NCBI RefSeq assembly: GCF_012273655.1
Contig: NZ_JAAWWP010000016.1
Location: forward strand, 1 to 64,000
DNA length: 64,000 bases
Direction: 5' to 3'
From: Streptomyces physcomitrii
GTDB taxonomy: Bacteria; Actinomycetota; Actinomycetes; Streptomycetales; Streptomycetaceae
Positions 25,312 to 33,254 of this stretch are shown piece by piece (the first letter of the stretch is position 1; each line of letters begins with the position of its first letter). The position numbers were made by a program, and so were the translations under genes. The notes below the pieces were generated by a model that worked only from the letters and a program-made list of their open reading frames with translations, had not been told where the DNA came from and made no database searches.

Positions 25312-25402
25312 CGGGTCGGTTCGCGTCGGGCCGGATCGAGTCGCGTCGGATCGCGTCGCGTCGGGTCGGGTCGGGCCAGATCTGGTCGGGTCGGGTCGGC
25401 TC
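25312..25402. repeat. Low-complexity 5-bp periodic tract (TCGSG)
   Basis: About 90 bp consist almost entirely of TCGGG/TCGCG pentamers (for example gggtcgggtcgggtcggg), interrupted by a GGCCAGATCTGG palindrome at about 25374-25385. It lies between a terminator and the purine-catabolism genes. Probably slippage-expanded spacer DNA. Confidence 0.7.
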
Positions 25403-25502
25403 GTACGGAGTCCACCGGCCGTGGGCCCCGGCCGCCGCCCCCTCGGTTAGGGTCGCCCGCAGCGGCCGGTGGACCGGATCCGGCCCGGCAGGAAGGGGCA
25501 CC

Positions 25503-25754
25503 GTGCGACTGCGCCTGGAGTTCACCACCGAGCCCTTCGACCTGGAGGAGACGCCGGAGCACGCCCGCGCCACCCGGACGGTGCTCGACGGCGCCGCGCT
25601 CGACTCGGTGGACGTCGGCCCCTTCGGCAACACGGCGGAGGGCGCGCCCGAGGCCGTACTCGAAGCCGTCTCCGCGGTACTGCGCAGCGGCCTCGACTCC
25701 GGCGCCACCCGGATCTCGCTCCAGGTCAATGTCCTCGAGGGGGAGGGCCGTTGA
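25503..25754 (+). CDS. Small conserved protein of the purine-catabolism cluster (function unknown)
   Basis: The 83-residue protein (GTG start behind GGAAGGGG) is acidic and shows VDVGPFGNTAEG and RISLQVNVLEG, suggesting a small alpha/beta fold. It has no motif that I can assign to a function. It overlaps by TTGA with the HTH gene that follows, and both precede the ureide genes, so a regulatory or ligand-binding partner role is plausible but unproven. Confidence 0.65.
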   Translation: MRLRLEFTTEPFDLEETPEHARATRTVLDGAALDSVDVGPFGNTAEGAPEAVLEAVSAVLRSGLDSGATRISLQVNVLEGEGR

Positions 25755-26188
25755 CCGCGGACGGTGCGCAGGTCCCCGCCGGGACCGGCGGCTCCGCGTG
25801 CGAGGAGCCCGGCGCCGCCCCCGCCGATGAGCCCTTCGCGGCGGCCGTGCGCCCCCTTGTCGAGGCGATGGGCGGCACGATGCTCCCGCCCGCCGAGGCC
25901 CGCGGCGAGGACGTCGTCCTCAGCTGGGAGGGCCGCGAGGTCCTCGCGGTCCGGCTGCCGGGACTCGCCGACTCCCTGGAGCGCATCCTCGCGGCCCTGG
26001 AGCAGCAGCACGGCACCCCGCTCTCCGGGCTGGACCGCCGGACCAAGCAGGAGATCGTACGGAGCCTGGAGGCGCGCGGCGCCTTCACCGTGCGGCACGG
26101 GGTGGAGCGGGCGGCGCAGGCGCTCGGCGTCAGCCGGTTCACCGTATACAACTACCTGAACAGGCAGAACAGCCCCGATCAGGGGTGA
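25751..26188 (+). CDS. Fis-like HTH protein, putative regulator of purine catabolism
   Basis: This 145-residue protein ends in a helix-turn-helix of the PucR C-terminal/Fis type (RHGVERAAQALGVSRFTVYNYLN, about residues 112-138). The start is a rare TTG at 25751 whose TTGA overlaps the stop of the previous gene; no better start exists downstream before the conserved ADEPFAAAVRPLVEAMGG segment. The middle (LPGLADSLERILAALEQQ) is helical and may dimerise. Being directly upstream of OHCU decarboxylase, HIU hydrolase and urate oxidase, it is a likely local regulator. Confidence 0.75.
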   Translation: MTADGAQVPAGTGGSACEEPGAAPADEPFAAAVRPLVEAMGGTMLPPAEARGEDVVLSWEGREVLAVRLPGLADSLERILAALEQQHGTPLSGLDRRTKQEIVRSLEARGAFTVRHGVERAAQALGVSRFTVYNYLNRQNSPDQG

Positions 26189-26233
26189 ATCCCTTGCGGG
26201 ACAAGGGGCGCGGACGATCTTCCGGCCCCGACT

Positions 26234-26274
26234 TCAACAAACTGTTGACGCGGCGCCGCTTCCCCGGCTTAGCT
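26234..26274 (+). promoter_or_regulatory. Promoter and operator of the urate-degradation operon
   Basis: A perfect inverted repeat TCAACA-AAC-TGTTGA (26234-26248) overlaps a -35 box TTGACG (26245-26250); TTAGCT follows after 18 nt. The repeat would let a repressor cover the -35 region of the promoter for the uraD gene at 26310. Confidence 0.6.
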
Positions 26275-26309
26275 GTGGGCGCCGCCCGGTATCAGGCACA
26301 GGAGGCACC

Positions 26310-26972
26310 ATGACGTCCGACCCGGCCCTCGGCCTCGACCGCTTCAACGCGCTGCCGCCCGAGGAGGCGGCCGATCTGCTCCTGGAGATCTGCGCGTCCC
26401 CCGCCTGGGCCTCGGCCGTGCTCGGCGGACGCCCCTTCGCGGCCAGAGCGGACCTGTTCGAGGCCTCGGACGCCGCCCTCGACCTGCTCTCCGAGTCCGA
26501 CCTCGCCGAGGCGATGTCCGCCCATCCGCCCATCGGCCGCCCCAAGGAGGGCGATCCGGTCTCCGCCCGCGAGCAGCGGGGCGCCGCCTCGGCGAGCGAG
26601 GAGCTCAAGGCCGAACTCCTCGACCTCAACCTCCGCTACCAGGACCGCTTCGGCCATGTCTTCCTGATCTGCGCCACCGGACTCGGCGCCGAGCAGCTGC
26701 GCGACGCCCTGCGCGAGCGCCTGGACAACACCCCCGAGCGCGAACTCCGGATCGTCCGCCGCGAGCTCGGCCGGATCAACCACATCCGGCTCACCCGCCT
26801 CGCCGGTCCGGACACGGCGACCCGGCAGGACGGGGCCGATCGGCCGAAGGACCAGGGGAACGGGACGGCGGACCGGGCACCGGAAAAGCCGCAGCAGCCG
26901 GAAGAGGCCGAGGCGGCGGAGAAGCAAGAACCGAAGGCGGAGAAGCAAGCACCGAAGGACGGGGGAGAGTGA
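26310..26972 (+). CDS. uraD: OHCU decarboxylase (2-oxo-4-hydroxy-4-carboxy-5-ureidoimidazoline decarboxylase)
   Basis: Residues 1-165 form an OHCU decarboxylase domain: FNALPPEEAADLLLEIC, the catalytic-site MSAHPPIG and the FGHVFLICATG block. It converts OHCU to S-allantoin, the last step of the urate to allantoin sequence. A charged Lys/Glu/Ala/Pro tail of about 50 residues (residues 170-220) is unusual and looks disordered. AGGAGG precedes the ATG. The stop is 4 nt from the HIU hydrolase start. Confidence 0.9.
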   Translation: MTSDPALGLDRFNALPPEEAADLLLEICASPAWASAVLGGRPFAARADLFEASDAALDLLSESDLAEAMSAHPPIGRPKEGDPVSAREQRGAASASEELKAELLDLNLRYQDRFGHVFLICATGLGAEQLRDALRERLDNTPERELRIVRRELGRINHIRLTRLAGPDTATRQDGADRPKDQGNGTADRAPEKPQQPEEAEAAEKQEPKAEKQAPKDGGE

Positions 26973-26976
26973 CGCC

Positions 26977-27393
26977 ATGAGCGAGCAGCAGCCTGGGGCC
27001 GGGGCCGGGGCCGCGGCGAGCGGCGGGACCCCCGCCGCCTCCCTCACCCGGACCACCGTCTCCACCCACGTCCTGGACACCGCCGCGGGCCGCCCCGCCG
27101 AGGGCATCCCGGTGGCGCTCTCGGCGCAGGCCGCCGACGGATCCTGGCGGGCGGTCGGCGACTCCCGCACCGACGGGGACGGGCGCTGCCGCGAGCTGCC
27201 GCCGCTGCCCCCGGGGACCGGCGCCGCGCGGCTGGACTTCACCACCGGGCCCTACCTCGGCGGCCCCGACCCCGGGGCACCGGCCGGTTTCTTCCCGGAG
27301 GTCACCGTCACCTTCGAGGTGCGCCCCGGTGAGCACTTCCACGTACCGCTGCTGCTCAGCCGGTTCGGCTACTCGGTCTACCGGGGCAGCTGA
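26977..27393 (+). CDS. uraH: 5-hydroxyisourate hydrolase (transthyretin-like)
   Basis: The 138-residue protein carries the HIU hydrolase signatures: VSTHVLDTAAGRPA near residue 28 (catalytic His), the central Arg-containing strand and the C-terminal YRGS. It opens the ring of 5-hydroxyisourate to OHCU. An N-terminal extension of about 22 Gly/Ala-rich residues is not part of the fold. Tight spacing puts it in one transcript with the decarboxylase. Confidence 0.92.
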   Translation: MSEQQPGAGAGAAASGGTPAASLTRTTVSTHVLDTAAGRPAEGIPVALSAQAADGSWRAVGDSRTDGDGRCRELPPLPPGTGAARLDFTTGPYLGGPDPGAPAGFFPEVTVTFEVRPGEHFHVPLLLSRFGYSVYRGS

Positions 27394-27462
27394 CGGCGGC
27401 ATCCGCGCGCCCGCGCCAGGCGGGCGCGCGGCACCTCGATCCGACCGAAGGGGGCGTACCGC

Positions 27463-28386
27463 ATGAGTGGACAGGACCGGCCGCGGCCGGTGGTGCTCGG
27501 GCAGAACCAGTACGGCAAGGCGGAGACCCGTGTCGTGCGCGTCACCCGGGACGGGGAGGTGCACCGGCTGAAGGACCTCAGCGTCTCGGTGGCCCTCTCC
27601 GGCGACATGGACGCCGTCCACCTCAGCGGCTCCAACGCGCATGTGCTGCCGACCGACACCATGAAGAACACCGTCTTCGCCTTCGCCAAGGAGCACGGCA
27701 TCGCCTCCGCCGAGCAGTTCGGCGTCCGGCTGGCCCGGCACTTCACCGACTCGCAGGAGGCGATACACCGGGCGCGGATCGGCATCGAGCAGTACGACTG
27801 GGAGCGCCTCACCGACGCCGAGGGCAGCGGGCTGCCGCACTCCTTCGTCCGCAAGGGGCAGGAGACCAGGACCGCCCGCGTCGAGTACGACGGCGGCCGC
27901 TGCGAGGTCGTCTCCGGCCTCAAGGACCTGGTGGTCATGAACACCACCGACTCGGAGTTCTGGGGCTTCGCCAGGGACCGCTACACCACCCTCGCCGAGA
28001 CCCGGGACCGGGTGCTCGCCACCGAGGTCAACGCCCGCTGGCGCCACGCCTGGAGCACCGACGAGGACCCGCTGCCCGACTGGGAGGCCTCCTACGGGGC
28101 CGTACGCGCCGCGCTCCTGGAGGCCTTCGCCGGCACCCACTCCCTCTCGCTCCAGCAGACCCTGTACGCGATGGGCGCCCGGGTCCTCGAAACCCGGGAC
28201 GAGATCGAGGAGATCCGCCTCTCGCTGCCGAACAAGCACCACTTCCTCGCCGACCTGGAAGCCTTCGGCCTGGAGAACGCGAACGAGGTCTACTTCGCCG
28301 CCGACCGCCCCTACGGGCTCATCGAGGCGACCGTGCTGCGCGAAGGCGGCAGCCCCCGCATCCCCACCGAGCCCACCCAGGGCTGA
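27463..28386 (+). CDS. Urate oxidase (uricase)
   Basis: This 307-residue cofactor-free uricase has the typical QNQYGKAETRVVRV start, the LPTDTMKNTVFA block containing the catalytic Thr, and ARIGIEQYDWERL plus the GLKDLVVMNTTDSEFWGF segment of the second T-fold domain. It oxidises urate to 5-hydroxyisourate. GAAGGGGG lies before the ATG. The C-terminus (TEPTQG) shows no obvious peroxisomal-type signal, as expected in bacteria. It is followed after 19 nt by the deaminase gene. Confidence 0.95.
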   Translation: MSGQDRPRPVVLGQNQYGKAETRVVRVTRDGEVHRLKDLSVSVALSGDMDAVHLSGSNAHVLPTDTMKNTVFAFAKEHGIASAEQFGVRLARHFTDSQEAIHRARIGIEQYDWERLTDAEGSGLPHSFVRKGQETRTARVEYDGGRCEVVSGLKDLVVMNTTDSEFWGFARDRYTTLAETRDRVLATEVNARWRHAWSTDEDPLPDWEASYGAVRAALLEAFAGTHSLSLQQTLYAMGARVLETRDEIEEIRLSLPNKHHFLADLEAFGLENANEVYFAADRPYGLIEATVLREGGSPRIPTEPTQG

Positions 28387-28405
28387 GCCCCCCTTTGGAG
28401 CCCCC

Positions 28406-29836
28406 ATGCCGCGCGAGGAACACCCCGAGCCGGGAGGCGAGGACCGCATCGGGCAACTGCCGCCGGGCGGTGAGCGCCTCGTCATCGAGAACTGCGCCGT
28501 CGCGACCGTCGACGCCGAGGGCACCGAGTACCCGAGCGGGCACCTGGTCCTCGCGGGCGGGCTGATCGAGTCCCTCGGGCCCGGCCGCGCGCCCGCGGAC
28601 CTGCCCGGCCCGATGCGCCGCATCGACGCCTCCGGGCATCTGGCGACCCCCGGGCTCGTCAACACCCACCACCACTTCTACCAGTGGCTCACCCGCGGAC
28701 TCGCCACCGACCACAAGCTCTTCGACTGGCTGGTGGCGCTCTACCCGACCTGGGCGCGCATCGACGAGCCGATGGTGCACGCCGCCGCCGGGGGCTCGCT
28801 CGCGATGATGGCGCGGGGCGGCGTCACCACCGCCATGGACCACCACTACGTCTTCCCGCGCGGCACCGGCGACCTGTCCGGCGCGATCGTACGGGCCGCC
28901 GGGGAGACCGGCGTCCGGCTCACGCTGGCCCGGGGTTCGATGGACCGCGGCGAGTCGGCGGGCGGACTGCCGCCCGACTTCGCCGTGGAGAGCCTGGACC
29001 AGGCCCTCGCCGCCACCGAGGCGACCGTCGACGCCCACCACGACGCCTCCTTCGGCGCGATGACGCAGATCGCGGTGGCCCCCTGCTCGCCCTTCTCGGT
29101 GAGTACCGAACTGATGCGGGAGGGCGCGGAGTTGGCCCGCCGCAAGGGGGTGCGGCTGCACACCCACGGCTCCGAGACGCGGGAGGAGGAGGCGTTCTGC
29201 CACGAGCTGTTCGGGATGGGGCCCACCGACTACTTCGAGTCCACCGGCTGGCTCGGCGAGGACGTCTGGATGGCGCACTGCGTCCATATGAACGACTCCG
29301 ATCTGGCGGCCTTCGCCCGCACCCGCACCGGCGTCGCGCACTGCCCCTCCTCCAACGCCCGCCTCGCCGCCGGGATCGCCCGGGTCCCGGACATGCTGGC
29401 CGCGGGCATCCCGGTGGGCCTCGGCGTCGACGGCACCGCCTCCAACGAGTCCGGCGAACTCCACACCGAGCTGCGCAACTCCCTGTTGGTCAACCGGCTC
29501 GGCCCGCACCGCGAGGCTGCCCTCACCGCCCGCGAGGCCCTGCGCCTGGCCACCTTCGGCGGCGCCGAAGTCCTCGGCCGGGCACGGGAGATCGGCTCCC
29601 TGGAGCCCGGCAAACTGGCCGACCTGGTGCTCTGGCGGATGGACACCCTCGCCCACTCCACGATCGCCGACCCGGTGAGCGCCCTGGTCCTCGGCGCACC
29701 CGCCCCCGTCACTCTGTCCCTGGTCGGCGGCCGGCCCGTGGTCGAGGACGGCAGGCTGCTCGGCGTCGACGAGGAGGCCCTGGCCCGTCGCACCCGCGCC
29801 GAGGCGCAGCGCCTCGCCGGTCTGGGCACTGCCTGA
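28406..29836 (+). CDS. 8-oxoguanine deaminase (amidohydrolase)
   Basis: The 476-residue metal-dependent amidohydrolase has LVNTHHHFYQW (HxH metal ligands), HTHGSE, HCVHMND and GVDGTASNES (metal Asp) in the correct order. The arrangement NTHHHFYQ plus GVDGTASNESGEL is what I associate with 8-oxoguanine deaminase, which makes urate from 8-oxoguanine. Placement directly after urate oxidase supports feeding urate into the pathway. A related guanine or hydroxytriazine deaminase cannot be fully excluded. Confidence 0.85.
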   Translation: MPREEHPEPGGEDRIGQLPPGGERLVIENCAVATVDAEGTEYPSGHLVLAGGLIESLGPGRAPADLPGPMRRIDASGHLATPGLVNTHHHFYQWLTRGLATDHKLFDWLVALYPTWARIDEPMVHAAAGGSLAMMARGGVTTAMDHHYVFPRGTGDLSGAIVRAAGETGVRLTLARGSMDRGESAGGLPPDFAVESLDQALAATEATVDAHHDASFGAMTQIAVAPCSPFSVSTELMREGAELARRKGVRLHTHGSETREEEAFCHELFGMGPTDYFESTGWLGEDVWMAHCVHMNDSDLAAFARTRTGVAHCPSSNARLAAGIARVPDMLAAGIPVGLGVDGTASNESGELHTELRNSLLVNRLGPHREAALTAREALRLATFGGAEVLGRAREIGSLEPGKLADLVLWRMDTLAHSTIADPVSALVLGAPAPVTLSLVGGRPVVEDGRLLGVDEEALARRTRAEAQRLAGLGTA

Positions 29837-29909
29837 GGGCGCGCGCCAGGAGCTGGTCCTGGCCGAGCCGCTGGGGGCCGGCCGGCCGCCCCGCCGTGAC
29901 GGCCCCCGC

Positions 29910-30332
29910 TCAGAGCCCGAGCAGCTCCGGCTCCCGGGCCAGCGCCCGCATCCGCGCGGCCGGGTCCGGTACGAGCTTGCGCGCCGCCAGGTCGAGGATG
30001 CCGCCGACCGCCGTCACCTGCGCCGAGACGGTGCCGTCCCGGAGGGTGATCGACTGCTCCAGGGTGAAGGTCTTGCCTTCGCCCCAGACGAAGGCGCAGC
30101 TGACCTCGACCTCGTCGCCCGCGTGCAGCTCCCTGCGGTACTTGATGGTGGTCTCCAGCGCGGCCGGGCCGATGCCCTGCTCGAGGAGGTCGCGCTGCCG
30201 GATGCCCGCCTCCTGGAGCAGGGACCAGCGGGCGTGTTCGGCGTACTGGAGGTAGACGGCCTGGTTCAGATGGCCCTGGGTGTCGGTCTCGTATCCGCGG
30301 ACGGTGACCGGGACGGAGTAGGGCTGTGCCAC
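29910..30332 (-). CDS. Acyl-CoA thioesterase (4-hydroxybenzoyl-CoA thioesterase-like hotdog fold)
   Basis: The 140-residue hotdog-fold protein has VRGYETDTQGHLNQAVYLQYAEHAR in its first third, with Asp and His of the DxxGHxN-like active site, typical of YbgC/4HBT thioesterases. It would cleave an acyl-CoA to acid and CoA. The start is taken as GTG 30332, preceded by GAAAGG; the longer open frame upstream lacks family similarity. Gene is isolated, converging with the purine operon. Confidence 0.85.
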   Translation of the reverse strand: MAQPYSVPVTVRGYETDTQGHLNQAVYLQYAEHARWSLLQEAGIRQRDLLEQGIGPAALETTIKYRRELHAGDEVEVSCAFVWGEGKTFTLEQSITLRDGTVSAQVTAVGGILDLAARKLVPDPAARMRALAREPELLGL

Positions 30333-30427
30333 AGCGAAGTGCCTTTCGCAACGGGGGAGCTGAGCCTGTGCCACCTCATTCAACAGCGGGAAACGGCGAC
30401 TGCCGGGGTGACGCCCGCCACGCGCGC

Positions 30428-31093
30428 TCAGCTCCGGCGCGGGGAGGCGAGGAGGTACCGGGATCTTCGGCGCGGCTCGGTGTGCTCGCCGGTCTGCCAG
30501 CCCGCCCGCACCAGGGCCTCGGCACAGGAGCGCAGGCGCTCCGCGTCCGGCTCGTGCACCGCGACGGCCTCCGGCTGGGGCGTGCCGAGGACGCGGTAGC
30601 CCTCGCCCGCGGTGGACGCGGGGCGGCACCCCGCCGCCTCCAGGGCGAGGGCGGCGGCCGGTATCAGATGGGCGCGCTCCCAGCCGCAGGGGCGGTCCGC
30701 CTCGCCCGCCGGGTTGGTCATCCGGCGCAGCTCCAGGAGGCCCTGCCAGGCGGTGCGCACCTCGTGCCGCCGGGCCGGGCCGTCGGCCGGGGCGGGCGGG
30801 TCTCCGGTACGCGCGGCGAAGACACCGGGGGCGGCGGCCGGGGCGGCGGACTCGGCGGACGTTCCCGGTGGGCCGCCGGGGCCGGTCGGCGGGGCGGGCT
30901 CCGGTGCGGGTGCCTCGCGCAGCCGGTGGCCGGCGGGGGAGAGGTAGCAGTCGTGCGGCGGGCGGGGGTGGACGAAGGCGAGCCCCAGCCGCACCAGGGC
31001 GACGAGCTGCCGTTCGGTGCCCTTCAGCCGACCGGTGAGCGGATCGGCGGCCTCGATCAGGCGCAGCTGGGCGGCGCTCGGCGGCCGTGCCAT
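30428..31093 (-). CDS. Conserved hypothetical protein
   Basis: I do not recognise this 221-residue protein. ATG 31093 has an AAGGAGG at optimal distance, a strong sign that it is real. The N-terminal 70 residues (AAQLRLIEAADPLTGRLKGT...DCYLSPAGHRLRE) read like a compact winged-helix segment, followed by an Ala/Pro-rich linker and a second domain (WQGLLELRRMTNP...GWERAHLIPAAALALEAAG). The layout hints at a DNA-associated actinobacterial protein, but that is weak inference. Confidence 0.6.
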   Translation of the reverse strand: MARPPSAAQLRLIEAADPLTGRLKGTERQLVALVRLGLAFVHPRPPHDCYLSPAGHRLREAPAPEPAPPTGPGGPPGTSAESAAPAAAPGVFAARTGDPPAPADGPARRHEVRTAWQGLLELRRMTNPAGEADRPCGWERAHLIPAAALALEAAGCRPASTAGEGYRVLGTPQPEAVAVHEPDAERLRSCAEALVRAGWQTGEHTEPRRRSRYLLASPRRS

Positions 31094-31181
31094 GGTGCCT
31101 CCTTCCCCTTCTTCTTCGCGTACTCGTGCCCGCGGGGGCGGGGCCCCGGATCCGGAGCCTTCCGTACGCACTTCTCGGAGA

Positions 31182-31781
31182 CTACGAGGGGGGTCTGACA
31201 TTCCAGGCGGCGAGCACCGGGCGGCCGTGCTCGGTGCTCAGCCGTCCTACCGTCCCGGTCGCCAGCTGGAACAGCGCACCCGAGGACGGCGGCAGCCCGA
31301 GCCGCCGGGCGGTCAGCACCCGCAGGTAGTGCCCGTGCGCGACCAGGACGACGCTGCCCTCCTCCTGGGCGAGCGCGGCGTCGGCCGCGGCGAGCACCCG
31401 GTCGGCGCGCGCCCCGACCTGCTCCGGGCTCTCCCCGGGGTGCTCCGGCGGCCCGGCGGCGACCCCGTCCCGGAAGAGGAACCAGTCGGGCCGCTCCCGC
31501 TGGATCTCGGCGGTGGTCACGCCCTCGTAGGCGCCGTAGTCCCATTCGCCGAGGTCCTCGTCCAGGCGCGGGCTGCCGAGTCCGGCGAGGGCGGCGGTCT
31601 CCCGGGCGCGCAGGCGCGGGCTGCAGAAGACCGCGGCGATGCGGTGCGAGGTCAGCAGGGGGCCCAGGGACCGGGCCTGGGCGCGGCCGTTCTCGGTCAG
31701 CGGCAGCTCGGTCCAGCTGGTGTGCCGCCCCGTCAGGGACCACGCGGTCTCGCCGTGCCGCACCAGGAGCAGGTCACCCAT
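31182..31781 (-). CDS. Histidine phosphatase family (phosphoglycerate-mutase-like) protein
   Basis: The 199-residue protein has LLVRHGETAWS at residues 4-14 (catalytic RHG), SPRLRARETA, EWDYGAYEG and VAHGHYLRVL with the second catalytic His. It belongs to the acid-phosphatase-like branch of the histidine phosphatases and would hydrolyse a phosphomonoester of unknown identity. Transcribed downstream of the aminotransferase gene with a gap of about 148 nt. Confidence 0.9.
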   Translation of the reverse strand: MGDLLLVRHGETAWSLTGRHTSWTELPLTENGRAQARSLGPLLTSHRIAAVFCSPRLRARETAALAGLGSPRLDEDLGEWDYGAYEGVTTAEIQRERPDWFLFRDGVAAGPPEHPGESPEQVGARADRVLAAADAALAQEEGSVVLVAHGHYLRVLTARRLGLPPSSGALFQLATGTVGRLSTEHGRPVLAAWNVRPPS

Positions 31782-31929
31782 GTCGTGCGTTCCGTTCTGT
31801 CGGTGCCGGGCCGTTCGCGTCCCGTGCCTGGGCACCGAGCCTGCCACCGCCCGGGCCGGGTACGGCGTCGGCGCCGCCCGGCGGGTCGCCGGCCGGGGCG
31901 GTCGGCTCGCCTCCGGCGGCCCCTCGCCG

Positions 31930-33147
31930 CTACTGCCGGTAGCTGCCCAGGAAGCGCCCGATGCGTCCGATGGCGGCGTCCAGGTCGTCCGCGTGCGGCA
32001 GGGTCAGGATCCGGAAATGGTCCGGGCGCGGCCAGTTGAAGCCGGTGCCCTGGACGACCTGGATCTTCTCGCGCAGCAGCAGGTCCAGGACGAAGCGCTC
32101 GTCGTCGTGGACGGCGTGCACCTTCGGGTCGAGCCGCGGGAAGGCGTACAGCGCGCCCTTCGGCTTGACGCAGCTGACTCCCGGTATCTCGTTGAGGCGC
32201 TGCCAGGCCCGGTCGCGCTGCTCGTGCAGGCGTCCGCCGGGCGCGGTGAGCGCCTGGATCGACTGCCGCCCGCCGAGCGCCGCCTGGATCGCGTACTGGG
32301 CGGGCGCGTTGGGGCACAGGCGCATCGAGGCGAGCATGGTGAGGCCCTCCAGATAGTTCCGGGCCTGCTCCCTGGGTCCGGTGACCACCAGCCAGCCCGA
32401 GCGGAAGCCCGCCACCCGGTAGGTCTTGGAGAGGCCGCTGAAGGTGAGCACCACCAGGTCGCCGGCCTCGGCGGCGAGCGCGGCCGCCGAGTGGTGGACG
32501 GCCCCGTCGTAGAGGATCTGGTCGTAGATCTCGTCGGCGAAGACCATCAGATGGTGCCTGCGGGCGAGTTCGAGGATGCCCTCGACGATCTCCTTCGGAT
32601 AGACCGCCCCGGTCGGGTTGTTGGGGTTGATGAGGACGACCGCCCGGGTGCGGTCGGTGATCTTGGCGGCCATGTCGGCGAGGTCCGGGTACCAGTCGGC
32701 GGACTCGTCGCAGAGGTAGTGCACGGGACGGCCGCCGGAGAGGGCGGTGACGGCGGTCCAGAGGGGGAAGTCCGGTGCGGGGATGAGGACTTCGTCGCCG
32801 TCCTCGATGAGTGCCTGGACCGCCATCGAGACGAGTTCGGAGACGCCGTTGCCGAGGTAGACGTCCTCCACGTCGACGTCCAGGCCGAGTTGCTGGTAGC
32901 GCTGGGCCACCGCGCGCCGGGCCGGGAGGATGCCGCGCGAGTCGGTGTAGCCGTGCGCCTGCGGCAGCATCCGGATCATGTCCTGGACGATCTCCTCCGG
33001 CGCCTCGAAGCCGAACTGCGCCGGGTTGCCGGTGTTCAGCCGCAGCACGCTGTGCCCGGCCTCCTCCAGGGCGTTGGCCTGTTCGATGACCGGGCCGCGG
33101 ATCTCGTAGCAGACCTCGCTCAGCTTGCTCGACTGCCGGAACTCCAT
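31930..33147 (-). CDS. Pyridoxal-phosphate aminotransferase, AlaA-like (alanine:2-oxoglutarate)
   Basis: At 405 residues it matches the AlaA type of class I aminotransferases: LRLNTGNPAQFGFEAPEEI, the NPNNPTGAVYP block, DEIYDQILYDG and the PLP lysine in SGLSKTYRVAGFRSGW. It should catalyse reversible transfer between alanine and 2-oxoglutarate. GGGGAGGGG precedes the ATG at 33147. It diverges from an HxlR-type gene across a 107-bp gap with two inverted repeats, so its expression may be under that regulator. Confidence 0.92.
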   Translation of the reverse strand: MEFRQSSKLSEVCYEIRGPVIEQANALEEAGHSVLRLNTGNPAQFGFEAPEEIVQDMIRMLPQAHGYTDSRGILPARRAVAQRYQQLGLDVDVEDVYLGNGVSELVSMAVQALIEDGDEVLIPAPDFPLWTAVTALSGGRPVHYLCDESADWYPDLADMAAKITDRTRAVVLINPNNPTGAVYPKEIVEGILELARRHHLMVFADEIYDQILYDGAVHHSAAALAAEAGDLVVLTFSGLSKTYRVAGFRSGWLVVTGPREQARNYLEGLTMLASMRLCPNAPAQYAIQAALGGRQSIQALTAPGGRLHEQRDRAWQRLNEIPGVSCVKPKGALYAFPRLDPKVHAVHDDERFVLDLLLREKIQVVQGTGFNWPRPDHFRILTLPHADDLDAAIGRIGRFLGSYRQ

Positions 33148-33197
33148 GCCGCGCCCCTCCCCGGTGCACACGGCCGGTCCGTATGCCCTCTGCTGCC

Positions 33198-33248
33198 ACT
33201 TGGTTTTACCAAGTTCGAGCTTGGAAAGTCCAACAACATGTCTAGACT
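33198..33248 (+). promoter_or_regulatory. Promoter and twin operators between aminotransferase and HxlR genes
   Basis: ACTTGGT-TTT-ACCAAGT (33198-33214) and TTGGA-AAG-TCCAA (33221-33233) are two perfect inverted repeats sharing TTGG/CCAA halves. The second overlaps a -35 TTGGAA (33221-33226); TAGACT (33243-33248) follows after 16 nt, 6 nt before the HxlR ATG, which implies a leaderless message. Confidence 0.65.
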
Positions 33249-33254
33249 GCTGCC

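Noticed and set aside
25312..25402. CRISPR-like array
   Set aside because: The repeat period is 5 bp with no unique spacers, so this is simple-sequence DNA. No cas genes occur in the window.
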